64,000 bases of DNA from Bimuria novae-zelandiae CBS 107.79 (taxonomy: Eukaryota; Ascomycota; Dothideomycetes; Pleosporales; Didymosphaeriaceae). Made by a program: the position numbers and the translations under genes. The notes under the pieces were generated by a model. That model was given only the letters and a program-made list of their open reading frames with translations. It made no database searches and was not told the origin of the DNA. The stretch spans positions 119,531 to 183,530 of the forward strand of contig ML976677.1 of the NCBI GenBank assembly GCA_010015655.1, given 5' to 3'. Below are positions 47,607 to 58,990 of this stretch, in pieces; position 1 is the stretch's first letter, and the number at the start of each line of letters is the position of its first letter.

Positions 47607-49741
47607 GTTAGTCGCTGATCGTTAGTCGGGGGGATAAAATGTTAATCAAGTCCATCAGAAGGTGAGCAGAGTCGACGGGTTGGACAAGACCCGACGCTAC
47701 CTGGTGCTCCTCTTCTGCCTTTGGAGGGATTAGTTGGCACGGCAGCCGGCGCCTCAGCGAGGATCGACCGGGTTGTCGTGCTGGAGTCGAAAGGAAAGAA
47801 CCGGTATGAGGAAGAGCTTGGAATGACTGGGTAAGAAGAGGGCCGAGAAGCGACAATGAAAAGAGCTGATGCCGACAAGGAGTTCCGGATCCGGGATGTC
47901 GAGATGATTACTGTTCGGTTGAACAATGCCACGTGAGAGACAAGCTCTTGGGCTGAAATGGAAACCGCTCGTCGTGCTGATATAGCATCGAGGAGTCGGG
48001 GTTGAGCCTCGCGCTCTCCAACATCGCACCACACACCACCACCCGTTTGAAACTTTGTTCCCTCACCTCCAGGTGAGCGTACTGGATATCCTTCATCTTT
48101 CGATGAGAACCCACCAACACTACGCTAGGAATATGGTCCATTCCTAAGAAGGGATGCTGCAATGATCCAACCCCACTTTAGAGCGAGTCGACACAGTAGA
48201 GTGCACGACAAACGCTCAACACCAAGCATAGCTTGAGCAGCAGAGACCTACCGTAAGACACATACGCCGTCTCGTGAAGAGTGGGCGGATATACCAGCCG
48301 TCTTTCGACCTGGGTACATGCTTGCGCTCAAGAGTTTTTCATTACAAACGAAATGATGATGAGATCGTATGATGGTGAAAAGTGCGAGACTCGCGGGAAG
48401 TGTCGACTGAGATGAGATGACGAAAGAGAGCAAGTCGGAGAGACTTGCGAGTCCAAAGAAATGACGAAGATGGACTTCAGTCGACAAAAGAGAATGTTAT
48501 ACTTCCCGTTGACGCTGCCAGCCGCGAGAGCGTGGGCTTGACTTGGGCTCTCTGATAGACTTGGAGCAGCCGGCAGCGTCGATGTCCGTTCCCGGGACCA
48601 GGGTTGTTGAATACTTGACGGAACGACCGAAGACGTTGGTCGATGGCTTGATTGGATCCGTCGGCGATATTCAGATGCGATTCCTCCTACACCACTGGAG
48701 TACTATGCTGGCGTTGTTCACACCGTCTGCAAGCGCAAGCGTTATACGTTCCTACGACGCTATTGCTGCCACGGGGCCGTTATACATTCCTACGACGGCC
48801 TCACTGACGTTGTGCACGCCGTTGGCGAGCGCAAGCGTTATACATTCCTACGACGCCGTTGCTGCGCGAGGGCGTTATACATTCTTACGACGGCCTCGCT
48901 GGTGTTGCCCAAAAGATTGGTGATATCGATCGAATACCTCCTGGCGTTGTTCGATTGATTGTAGGATGGCAGTTGCAATGTCGCAACCATCCCAGTTCTC
49001 CCGGTATACCTTCATGACCTAGATTTGGACCTTCATCGGAACCGTCTTCCCGCAAGACCTGTCGACGTGCTCTCGCTCTTCTTATCCCGCGCCAACTCCG
49101 GAGTAGGTTACTCACGAAAGCAGCTGCCCTCGCTATTGCTTACCGGAATCTTTGCTGTGAGTGGTACTTGGTGAAGAGCAAGAGCCCGTCGCCAAGCGAT
49201 GAGGGATTCAGGTGTGTGACTTGAGTCCGCACCTTTGTCTTCTAGCGTTGGGATCTTCTTGTAGGATGTCGGCCTGAGTGGCAAAAGAACAGCCGGCATG
49301 ATTCCGGCTGGTCGGCATGCAAGTTGTAGTACCATTCTTATTCGTCTCGACGATGTTTGGGGCGGTTCGGCATATGCGAAAGTGCCGGTTCCTCGGTGTA
49401 CCGCCAGCGAGCTCGTCAGATGTTGTGCTCACCTGTACAACGTTCGACGCCCATCCCGTGGCCATGCGGCCACTCCAGCTTCCTTGTCTTATCCGGTGTT
49501 CTAAATGCGAGTATAGATGACAGCGAGCCTCGAAGCGGGGGGCAAGTTCAAGCGCCTAAAGGGCTGATATCGTATGCGTCGGACCGTTGACCATCGGCGT
49601 TGGCATTCAGCCTCTCCAGCCATTGTTATCTAGGCTTCATGTGCCACGAATGATGGTGTTGTGGCCTCAGAGCGCTGTTCCTCCGTATGGACGTGCATAT
49701 GAATCTGATCCAGCGAACCTGCGGTTCAACCTGTCTGTCCT
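47607..49741. other. Region without a firm gene, containing a 95-bp tandem repeat
   Basis: No recognised domain in about 2.1 kb. A plus-strand frame at 48543-48923 includes the tandem repeat and reads SASASVIRSYDAIAATG then SASASVIHSYDAVAARG, but this periodicity simply follows the DNA repeat. An inverted pair GACGCTGCC/GGCAGCGTC lies near 48510 and 48571. Confidence 0.45.
48711..48910. repeat. Tandem repeat, two 95-bp units with internal half-units
   Basis: Unit 1 starts at 48711 (GCGTTGTTCACACCG) and unit 2 at 48806 (ACGTTGTGCACGCCG); a third begins at 48901 (GGTGTTGCCC). Each unit holds two copies of a CGTTATACATTCCTACGACG-type word, so the array has a half-unit of roughly 47 bp. Confidence 0.85.
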
Positions 49742-50410
49742 CTAGCTTGATCGGGTTGCTCCAATTTGTCTGGCTTCCAGCTTGGCTGTCACCCAGCATG
49801 CGCATGTCTCAAAGTACGTCCTGTCCATGCGCCTTTCCATATACGCTGCCATTGGTATTGCCATGTCTGTGTTCGGTCGGTGCGGTCGGGGGGCGGAGAC
49901 GGTGTTGCGATCGGGGGGGTTCAGCCTCGCTCGCTGGCAGTCTGGCCCTCCGAGGAGGTAGCGTACGGATGTGCGAGTAGGCGACATGCCATCGTCGGCA
50001 ATCGTATGAGGCGGCGCAATCGATTGCGGCATTGCAGAGCAGCTGCCCGCCGGCGGAGAGTCTACGAAAGCACGCAAGTCAGCAAATATTATTGTTGCGT
50101 CGTCCGAGGGGTTACAAGACTCGAGTAACATACCTGACATGAGGTTTTCTACCTCCGGGGATGTTTGGAGTGGCTTCTCATCGCGGGTGAGGTGCGACGG
50201 GGTCCGCAGCGAAGTCGACAGGAGCCACCAGGCGACGCAATGAATGTCAGATCGCTGGATGGCGGTTTCCCAGGCGCCCAGAGGTTCTCCATTAGCCCAA
50301 AAGGACGGGAGGACAATCGTGCGCTCGAGTCCGGCACGTAGCAAGTTAAATGGCGCGCTTGCATGCCTGCCCCCGTCGACTGCGTGCGGTGGAGGCTTTC
50401 CTGTCGCCAT
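49742..50410 (-). CDS. Candidate hypothetical protein, about 198 aa spliced or 222 aa
   Basis: An open frame of 222 codons on the minus strand contains a consensus fungal intron at 50133-50062. This is 72 nt with GTATGT, GCTGAC and CGTAG; its length is a multiple of three, so the frame survives with or without removal. Spliced product about 198 residues, from MATGKPPPHAVDGGRH to a C-terminus YFETCACWVTAKLEARQ. No domain recognised. A competing plus-strand frame at 50244-50771 overlaps. The intron is the main reason to prefer the minus strand. Confidence 0.35.
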   Translation of the reverse strand: MATGKPPPHAVDGGRHASAPFNLLRAGLERTIVLPSFWANGEPLGAWETAIQRSDIHCVAWWLLSTSLRTPSHLTRDEKPLQTSPEVENLMSGMLLESCNPSDDATIIFADLRAFVDSPPAGSCSAMPQSIAPPHTIADDGMSPTRTSVRYLLGGPDCQRARLNPPDRNTVSAPRPHRPNTDMAIPMAAYMERRMDRTYFETCACWVTAKLEARQIGATRSS

Positions 50411-50865
50411 CCAAGGACTCGCGGAGCTTAGTATAGGCCTCGATATGCCTGTAAGTGGTGTTGCGGGTCTCCCACGCTCGCTGCGATGCCTCTCAGCGAA
50501 GGGAGGGGTTCGGGGAGACGATCATCCCCCGGGGCGCTGCCGGTCAATTGCGGTCGAAGGGACGAAAAAAAAAAGACTTGCGCTGGATGATACAAGCATC
50601 TTCTATAGGGCGCATAGCAAAAGAGGCTGCTGGCAGCTGCGTTGGTGGTGGCGAGGTGGGTGGTTGGTAGGAGCAGGCGGGGCTGCAACTATCGTGAGAT
50701 TGTTTGGTGTTGCATTTTCGCGGCTCGAGTCCTTCACCAACCTAGTCCCACCCCGACAGCGCCACAACTAAGCTACCTACGGGCTTCGGAGTGGTCTTAA
50801 AAGAACCAGCACATTCTCAATATCCACAGCAGGATCAAATTCGGATTGTTTTGGCCAGGAATGGA

Positions 50866-51260
50866 TGCGCCGTGGGCTCCGAAGGTTTTGAAAACGCTGG
50901 AGCGGCTGTGGAGATTTACCTGCTCATCCCCGCTCACCCCTATCACCACGACCAGTTGTCCTACGACCTTTTGGATGCCCTCAAAAGTTTCGCCATATCC
51001 ATAATAGTCTTCGCGACATTTATTTTGGTTAGAGATGGTCCACAGATGGCTGCGCCGTGGGCCCGAAGCCTCTGGAGGCGCTGGCGCTGCGGAACGAGCT
51101 TCTCACGCCGGCTTCTACCCACCCACAACACCACGGCCAATACCCCTACAGACTTAGGACCCACCTAAGAAGCTTCAGCGCAGCTATAATAGCCTCTGCG
51201 GCATCTACATTGGCTTTAAACGGTTCATGTGGCGACGCCGTGGGCTCCGATGCATCTGAG
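50866..51260 (+). repeat. Diverged tandem duplication, about 185 bp units
   Basis: Units begin at about 50866 (GGATGCGCCGTGGGCTCCGAAG), 51050 (GGCTGCGCCGTGGGCCCGAAG) and, partially, 51233 (GCGACGCCGTGGGCTCCGATG). On the plus strand units 1 and 2 give related peptides: GCAVGSEG then DALKSFAISIIVFATF, and GCAVGPKP then HLRSFSAAIIASAAST. The two are in different frames, and the minus strand also offers a helix-like VDAAEAIIAALKLLR. The coding strand is therefore unclear and any gene is probably decayed. Confidence 0.6.
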
Positions 51261-52738
51261 GGAGCCTGATGGAGCAGCTCTTGACGTTGGCCCGCCGTCT
51301 TTGCCAGCTTTGCTATGCAGGGGAGGGCCACAACAACACCACCGACTTTCTCTCCTCCGGCAGCATGTGCCCTCGATGCGCCAAGGCGCTCTCTTTGAGC
51401 GCGAGCTCCTCCTGTTGCTCTTCGCATCGTTTCCATCCTGTTTCCGACGACGCCTGGGCATACAGCCCCACAAGAGCCTCCGTCTCGCCGCAGAGCACAC
51501 GGGCCGTCATTCTACCTACTACTACGCGTGGCGTCGAAATCGATTCGCATCCTCGTTATTGCTTCAAGCAATGTCTATACCCTAGGGTACAAGACCACCG
51601 AGAACAGCCTCGTGAGCTTGAACGCTAATCTTGTCACGTCCGTGAAGCGCTACAAAAAATACCTACACTGTAGCGATGGAAAGCCGTCGGGATCAGCCTG
51701 GCCAGGTGCGGAGCTTGAATCGCAGTCCCGCTTTTGATCTCCTCCACTCGCAGTGCGAGACGCTTCTTCGAGACCCCAAGGCAGTTGAGATGGCGCATAC
51801 CTGTTTGGATTATGGGCACCGAGTACAAAAGGCTCTACAGAGACTCGGTAGATCGGATGCGATGGCGTTACTTATGGTAGCTTGGATACAAGTGCCAGCA
51901 AACTGCGCAATACGCACTTCCCCAAAGAGTCGGGAAGGCATCAGCCATTCTCCACTGCGATGAATGGCATTTGGGGGCTAGGGACGACATCATACACAGG
52001 AGGAGCACACCAACACTGAGGTTCAAGGCCGTTTGGAGTCTGGACAAGGTGGGCTGGCATTGCAATTGCCGGCATCGGCTGCAAAACCACAAGGATTTCC
52101 ACGGCGGATGCCCCGCGCGGCGGGCAAGTTGGGGAGATTGTTCAAACAAGCAAAGTGGCCTTGCAACTTGGTAGGTTGGGCAAAGGCAGGCACAGGATAC
52201 ACAGGATACACAGGAATTAGATGCGCAGCTAGTGAGCGGTAAGAGCCTGGACAACTTTTCCATACCATGGCTAGATCTGTATCTAGAACAGTATCGGCAG
52301 TCGCTGTTCCTTTAGCTTTTCCCCAGGTCCAGTTTTATGAACCGCATGACCTACGATCCCTGCTTTTGGAGGACCGCGCGCTAATATTATTCCGCCTGCA
52401 CATGACTGCAACCTACCATACTGTGCATCCTCGGGCATCGGGGAATCATTACAGCCCTTGTAAGAACGTGCGTTGTGGAGTATGGAACAACGGAGATTTC
52501 TTGATTCTGCTGTGCATTTACCCCAGATCGACCACTTGGCCCTTGTCTGCCGCAATATACTCCATCCATTATCCTCCACCAGCGCGGGCAACTATACAAG
52601 TTGAGATTATGTATGCTATCGGAACCAGGGTCTTTTCAGCCGATCCAAGTCAAACCAGGATTATTCCGTCGCTATGGGAATATATATACATTTGCACGTC
52701 GCGAGCGTATAGTTCATCTCGTCGCCGATTCTCTCCAA
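51261..52738. other. Region without a recognised gene
   Basis: About 1.5 kb of overlapping short frames on both strands. A 9-bp minisatellite, GGATACACA-type, repeats about three times at 52190-52213. The long plus-strand frame beginning at 52267 is only an upstream read-through into the first intron and next exon of the GH43 gene. Confidence 0.45.
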
Positions 52739-54340
52739 ATGCGCTGCTTCAAGAACATCGCTCCGGTGGTGCTATTGGCCTCGCTCGCAAGTGCGACCCT
52801 TCAAATCGTGCCAGGTGCGACGTGGACGGCGACGAACACTGGCAACCATATTCAAGCGCATGGTGGAGGAATCACCAAAGTTGGAAAGACATACTACTGG
52901 TGCGTGTAGTGACTCAACACGTTCATATTTGTACCACGCTCATTGTTCAAAGGATCGGCGAAGATAAGACGAATGGCACTTCCTTCCAGAACATACAGTG
53001 CTATTCGAGCAGCAACCTAATTGAGTGGAAATACGAGGGCGCGCTCTTGTCAAGAACGTCATCTGGCGATCTTGGACCCAACCGCGTTGTGGAACGGCCG
53101 AAGGTTATCTACAATAAAGCGACTAAGAAGTATGTGCTATGGATGCATATCGATGATAGCGGGTATGCCGAAGCCAAAGCTGGCGTAGCGATCGGCGACA
53201 CTGTATGCGGCAAGTACACGTACTTGAACTCTTCAAGGCCGCTGGGCTTTGTCAGTCGTGACATGGGCCTCTACGTAGATGACGACGACAAGGCCTATCT
53301 TCTTACCGAAGATGTGAGTACTCGCGAGCACATTGTTCTTATTCCGCTCCTACTAATGTTCACTCACAGCGCAACAACGGCCTCCGTATCGATCTCCTCT
53401 CCGACGATTACCTCACAGTCAAGCAAGCCACATACCAATGGAAAGACTCCATCGAAGCTCCCGCACTCATCAAGAAGAACGGCGTCTACTTCATGTTCGG
53501 ATCGACACTGAGCGGATGGGACCCAAATGACAACAAATACTCCACAGCCACAAACATCGCTGGACCATGGAGCGCATGGAAGACGTTCGCCGACTCTGGA
53601 AGCAAGACGTATAATTCGCAGACGACCTTCGTTCTGCCTGTCGGAAATAACTTCGTCTACATGGGCGATCGCTGGGTGAGCTCGAATCTCATGAGAAGCA
53701 CGTATGTATGGCTGCCCCTCACGATATCGGGGACGACCGCGAGCATGAAGAACGCCGTGAATTGGGTTTTGGATGCCAGCTCCGGCTCAATGACGTCCGG
53801 GCCTAGCGAAAACGTAAGATCACTAAAACAGAATGCGTATGGGCGCCAGCTGATGCCCTCTAGGTGTACGAAGGTGAATCTGCGACGCTCTCCAGCGGAG
53901 CAAAGACCGTGAGCTGCTCGGGATGCTCCGGCTCAACCGCTGCTGGGTGTAAGTACCATTCGTCAATTCTCCAAAACCCACGCTGACTTTACACAGATGT
54001 CGGCGGATCAAGCGCCGGTGCCGTTACTTTCTCAAGCGTTCAAAGCTCAGCGACTACGCGGTCCACAATTAGAATCAAGTATCTGAACGGCGATAGCAGC
54101 CAGCGGCATGCTAATGTTAGTGTGAATGGTGGTGAGTATCGTTCGATTGTGAACTAGGCGTGTCCTAGCTGACGCGGTATAGGTATATCGCAGCGCATAG
54201 CGTTCGTGCCTGCTAGTGGAGACCCGAATTCAAGTGTGCTGCATGCGGATTTGAAGGCTGGTGCGAATACGATCAAGATTAGCACGAGCGATGGGTCATG
54301 GGGCCCGGATGTTGATCGCTTGATGGTTCCTCAATCGTAG
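52739..54340 (+). CDS. Secreted GH43 glycoside hydrolase with C-terminal CBM35-like module, six exons, 447 aa
   Basis: Exons 52739-52899, 52953-53313, 53370-53813, 53864-53948, 53997-54131 and 54183-54340; introns 48-56 nt, all GT-AG, frames exact. The N-terminus MRCFKNIAPVVLLASLASA is a signal peptide. The catalytic five-bladed-propeller domain begins IQAHGGGITKVGKTYYW and includes GPNRVVERPKVIYN, MGLYVDDDDKAYLLTED, IEAPALIKKNG and YMGDRWVSSN. This layout matches the fungal GH43 group of exo-beta-1,3-galactanases. The last ~130 residues (YEGESATLSSGAKTVSCSGC to WGPDVDRLMVP) look like a CBM35 carbohydrate-binding module. Likely extracellular, acting on arabinogalactan-type side chains; substrate is inferred from family. 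The gene appears intact. Confidence 0.9.
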
Positions 54341-54535
54341 AAATTATTTCACAGCAGAATTAATGACAATTTACTGAATATTCTGCTTGTCCCTCTTATT
54401 CCTCTTGTTAGGGAACTTGTGCATGGGTGACGAAAGCACGCTAATCCCAGAGTGGCTAGCGCCTGCTCCTCCCATCTTTCAGCCTGATGTTCCACTTCAC
54501 CCAATGCATCCCCTCTACCTTCTACAATAGCTACG

Positions 54536-54903
54536 ATGGTGTCCTTCCTATCGCTTCCCGGTGAGATTCGCAACGCCATCTACGACACAGCGCTCTTCCC
54601 ACGTCATCGTGACACCCGAATATGCGTGAGCCATGAAAAAGATCTTTGTCGCGGACTTTGCCGCTCTCCACTGTTTCGCACGTGCCGGACAGTGCGATTC
54701 GAGATGCTGGAGCGGCTTTGTAAGAATAAGACGCATATTTTCTTTGGCGAAGAATCGTTCCAGGTAACTTGTTTGATGTGGATGGTGTGAACTTGGTGGG
54801 ACTGATTCTGCAACAGGTGTTTGTGAAGTATATCGAAAAGGCTGGGGATGGTAGGGTCACGGAGGAGGATATTCGTGAGAGAGCTACTATCATCAGTAGA
54901 TAA
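54536..54903 (+). CDS. Small LPGEIRN-motif (F-box-like/2EXR-type) protein, two exons, 104 aa
   Basis: Exon 1 54536-54763, intron 54764-54816 (GTAACT...CAACAG), exon 2 54817-54903. The product starts MVSFLSLPGEIRNAIYDTAL, the hallmark N-terminal motif of a very large fungal family of F-box-like proteins of mostly unknown function. The C-terminal exon is charged (TEEDIRERATIISR). Family members are usually two to four times longer, so this may be a truncated or minimal member. It lies 195 bp downstream of the GH43 gene on the same strand. Confidence 0.65.
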
Positions 54904-55267
54904 ATGATTTTTGATTGGGGATGGTCTACTGGTCCATGTGCGTGATAAAATGGTCTTGAAAGATGCTGGTAAAGCTTTTGCGAAGCTGCGTGTTTTGAAA
55001 AAAATCCGATTCATCGTCGCACAAGTCCCCTACGCAAATCGGTCGCTAAATCGACTATGCTCTTAGGCCGATCTTGAACACCACATGAAGACATTCTATC
55101 CTGCGATACCAGGCCTCTTACCTGCTCACTGCAGAGCTATTCCTGGGGTCCCGATGGCTGCCTGATCATGCCTACACTCGCGGGTGCACAGTCAGTAAGA
55201 ATCCATAGTGGGAAAAGGCAGCTGGCACGCATGTCCAAGAAATATCCAGCTCGTATCCGACGGGGAA

Positions 55268-56035
55268 TTACATACAAGTATTGGTTTCCAGACCGACTTT
55301 GCTGGGGTCGTACTTGGATAAATCAAACGTTTCTGTATGTACGGGCGAAAATCCACAACTGCGATACAGGGGTTTACCAGCATCGGAGGCTTCCAGAAAA
55401 GAGGGTAATCCAGCTTTATCTGCGCGAGAGCATCCCCAGTTCACGAGCATTCTCCCAGCTCCCCGCCGTTGGTGATCTGGATCCTGAGTGATGTGAGGGA
55501 AAGTCATAATCAAGGCAGCATGTTAACTCACCGTGATAAGCATTTGAAGGACTACCTCGGGTTAGCACTATTCATTTGCCTGGCATGGCTCGACCGAATA
55601 AGCTCACAATAGAACGGTTTGACATCCATAAACTCTTTCCGCACGCGGTGTAAATAATCTTTGAAATCTCTGGCTGCCGGACTATCTTCCTCATCGGGTA
55701 CGGGTAGCATAGACTGGATCTGCTCTTCAGTGCGCTCTTTCTCGTTGACGCGCCACTTTGCACCCGCAATCATTTTGTCGTTGTCATCTGTGTCGATCAA
55801 TTTCAGATAGACAATGTCAGGTTCAGTCATCGCGCTCTTGATGTGCTTTTCGACAGTCTTAGCTGTAGACTCTGCTGTTGCAGGTGGCTTTACTGTACGC
55901 AACATTAGTCGAAGCACGTCTAGTTTCTATAAGGACCCGCGCACTGAGATTGGTCATGCCTGTATTGAAGGCACGATACTGAATGCGGACAAAGTCCGCA
56001 AAGTCGTTCTCAAGGCAAGGGCGAACTTCAAGCAT
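55268..56035 (-). CDS. GNAT-family N-acetyltransferase, four exons including a 20-nt exon, 203 aa
   Basis: Exons 56035-55945, 55892-55608, 55551-55532 and 55483-55268; introns 52, 56 and 48 nt, GT-AG, frames exact. The product starts MLEVRPCLENDFADFVRIQY, as fungal GNAT proteins do. It includes a beta strand MIAGAKWRVNEKERTEEQIQ, then (across the tiny exon) FLQMLITDPDHQRRGAGRML. The acetyl-CoA pyrophosphate loop RRGAG is intact. It ends with GKPLYRSCGFSPV, the usual beta6-beta7 region. Substrate unknown. Skipping the 20-nt exon would break the frame, so it is constitutively needed. Confidence 0.85.
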
Positions 56036-56368
56036 GATGAGTGTAGTAAGATTGGATTTGAAGTGCAGCTCCTCTGTCTTATAGCTACTTATAGTATTGA
56101 TCTTATGAATCGACGGTAGCGCTGCTAGAGCATCTGTATAGTGGGGCTGCCAAGTCCGCAAAGTCGGAGTTGGCTATTCCGAGACAAGGTGACGCTTGCA
56201 GATTCGTCGCGAGGTATGCATGAGACCTTATTCGTTCCTCGTTCGCCCTTCCCCGCATTCTTTTCGTTGTACTTGGACGCGATGCGCCCTTTCTTACAGC
56301 AAGTCAAGTGCCGGAAACCCGCTCAGCGGTCATACTTTCCAATTATATCGGGCTCTTGCGTAAAGCTA
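56036..56368. other. Intergenic between GNAT gene and pogo element
   Basis: Upstream region of the GNAT gene, 333 bases. The phrase AGTCCGCAAAGTCG occurs in the GNAT coding exon (about 55994) and again at 56153, a short local duplication. No gene seen. Confidence 0.5.
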
Positions 56369-56420
56369 ACGTGCACGGACAGCTCATGCCCGGAGACACC
56401 TCGTGCCCCGCCGAACACCA
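56369..56420. repeat. Left terminal inverted repeat of element A
   Basis: Begins ACGTGCACGGACAGC and is the exact reverse complement of 58426-58477. Preceded by the TA target dinucleotide. Confidence 0.95.
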
Positions 56421-58425
56421 TATCCACCACTTCAAAAGTGAGGCTACTGAGCCACGTACAATAGCTATTATCATGAGATTTTCTAGTGAAGCACTATATC
56501 GACTCTTGCGATTAATTTAAACTAATTATATTTACTTGGGAGCTTAATATTGCGGCTACGTGATGTGACTTTAGGTGGAGTAGTAGATAGCTTATTTTAA
56601 GCTTAAATACTAGCGTAAGCAGCGCTAGCGCGTTTCTAATACTTATTACTTAATAAGATTACTTGCAAGGCTAGTTACTTACGTTTTTAAGCTTATTAAA
56701 TAGCTTTTTTTTAGTATTAAGCTTTAACTTTGCGCGCGCGTTTAGCTACTTTTTTAGCTTACTTAACCTTCCTTATTTCTTTAAGCCTTTACCTCTCTAT
56801 ACGCTTCTCCTTAAGCTTAACTTAACGCTATAGTTAAGCCTCCTTACGCTGCTTCTTAGCTTATGCTTTTTAGAGTTTCTCCTCTATCTTATCTCGCTCC
56901 CGTACTACTTCTTTAGCTCGAGCCGTACGTAGCTTGCGAGGAGACTAGTAGATAGCGCTACTATAATATTCCTAGCGCTATTAAAAGTTAAGAGCTTTGC
57001 CCTTCTTCCTATGCTTTTTTTTGTGTTAAAAAGCCTCCTTTAAGCCCTTATTCTCATGCTTTAAAAGCTTATTCTAAATAGAGAGATAGTAAACGCTTAA
57101 ACGCAGCTTTTTTGCCTTATACTAATAGTTATTAGTAATAGTAGCTTAAACTAATTAATCTATCTTTCTTTAATTATAATTAAAAAGCCCTAATAATAAG
57201 CTTCTCTTAGCTTCTGGCGTGCTAGTAAATCTACGGAGGATAACGTTGGTATCTATAGGCTAAATCCTAGTAGCTTCGAAGGCCTTTAATATGAGGCTCT
57301 CCGTGAAGGAGGATATTTAGGCGCTCTAGAAGAGTAGGAAGAAGTCTTCTTTCTTAATTAAAATAAGACCTTAAGCCTTATAGAGATAGTTAGTAAGCTT
57401 GTTAAAGTAAGCTTAAGAGAGAGGCTTAAATAGCACTACGTTAAGCGGCTAGAGCGTATAAGTTAAATAGGGAGGAAGGATTATAAGGAGGATCCTGTGG
57501 CAATTACAGTAGTTAATAAACTCTATTGTAACATAAGATCTATAGCTATTAAGGATAAGTAATTGCTATCTCCCTAATTACTACTTTATATAGCGATTAA
57601 ACACCTGCTCTAGCTAAGCTAGGCCTATATCGTCGTTTAACTAGCCTGTTAGAAATAATAAAATAAAGACCTTATATTCTCCTGCCTTAATATCCTCTAC
57701 CTAACTTAATTATATAGCTTCTTTTTTAGCTACGTAGATAAGGCTTAGAGGCAGCGAGCTCCTATTAGCGTAATAGTAGGCTAGGAGTGTTAGGAACTTG
57801 CGTAATCTATTCTAGAGAGATACTTAAACCTCCTTCTTCTCTTATTAACGCCTGTTAAATATCCTCTTACTTTTGCCTATTAAGCTAATTAAGAAGCCCT
57901 TTTTATCTATATTGTATATATCTCGAGCCTTAAGGTAATATTTAGTGATCTTTTGATGCAGTAGCTCGAAATAGAGACGGTATTTTAACTTAGAATTAGC
58001 TAGGTGGCGAATACGATCTATGGCGGTGGTCCACTTTAAGATTATATAGATCTAGTGTCTGGTGATGAAGCGAGAAACCTATTAATTACTTAGCTACTAA
58101 TAGGCTACTTTAGATAAGAAATTCCTAATTATCTTTTTTGTAGGAGGAAGGCCTCTCTCTGTAAGCTTTATAATATATTATATAAGCTCTAGCTCTTATT
58201 ATTAGTTAAGAGCTTGTTAATTTAAGTATCTATTTTTCTAAGACGCTATTACGCCTCTCCACCTTCGCCCTAGCGTTAAGCGGTTAATCTTGTATTTCTT
58301 AATAACTTCCCTTAATGTAAAGTGTTCTCCTGGATTACGCGATTTCAAATTTTTAATTGCATCGTCGATAGGTGCCATGGCTGTAGCGTTATAGTCTGTT
58401 GAAGTTGTGGTGTTGAGACGCGGCT

Positions 58426-58477
58426 TGGTGTTCGGCGGGGCACGAGGTGTCTCCGGGCATGAGCTGTCCGTGCACGT
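58426..58477. repeat. Right terminal inverted repeat of element A
   Basis: Exact reverse complement of 56369-56420, followed by TA on the outer side. Confidence 0.95.
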
Positions 58478-58990
58478 TAAAGGACAGTCCCGAGGTCTCA
58501 AGAACTGGAGTTAGTGACTAGTGTTTTAACATAGGAAGGGCAATACGATGGCTGACTTTGAGCGTTACGCGACTGGGAGGCTATGGCGGATTTCGAGCAT
58601 GTCGATTCATCTTCTATGCGCCGTTGTTAAGATCATGCCTACGCTGGGCAATGCTGTCTCTCAGCAAGAGATTTTGCGTTCGCGAAACTTCATTCCATAT
58701 CACGTAAAATTGCATAGCTTGGTTTATATTCGCGTACACTATCGTCACTGTGCGTGACTTAACATAAGCAGTCACGATTCAATCATGCAAGTTGTCTGAT
58801 ATGGGAGCGATAGCATTAAGAGAATTGAAGCGTAGTTGAGAAAGAAGTATAGTACAACATCGGCGAAAACCCCGAAAAAAAAGGCCAAAACAAATAACTA
58901 CATGTAGGTGTATATTCTTCGTCGTTGTAGTAAAACTTCTCCTGTCTGTCTGGCGAGGGTGCACCACGGCCGAAAGAAAATGATCCACGT

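Larger units (their letters stand above)
56369..58477 (-). mobile_element. Pogo-type DNA transposon (element A), 52-bp perfect inverted ends, RIP-inactivated
   Basis: A 2109-bp element flanked by TA (56367-56368, 58478-58479). The inverted ends (56369-56420 and 58426-58477) start ACGTGCACGG and are identical over 52 bp. The minus strand encodes a pogo-family transposase. The N-terminal helix-turn-helix is readable (MAPIDDAIKNLKSRNPGEHF, from about 58380; KKYKINRLTLGRRWRG). The degraded interior keeps YNIDKKGFL (about 57900), LILNSYRSYV and LNVVLFKPLS, plus DFFLLF and SLILKAFEATRI. The Asp expected in LILDGH now reads Asn (codon at 57550-57548). Interior stops abound. Terminal 90-180 bases on each side are hardly mutated. 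Confidence 0.92.

Noticed and set aside
52267..53511. 414-codon plus-strand frame
   Set aside because: It reads through GH43 introns; the signal peptide and splice sites show the real start at 52739.
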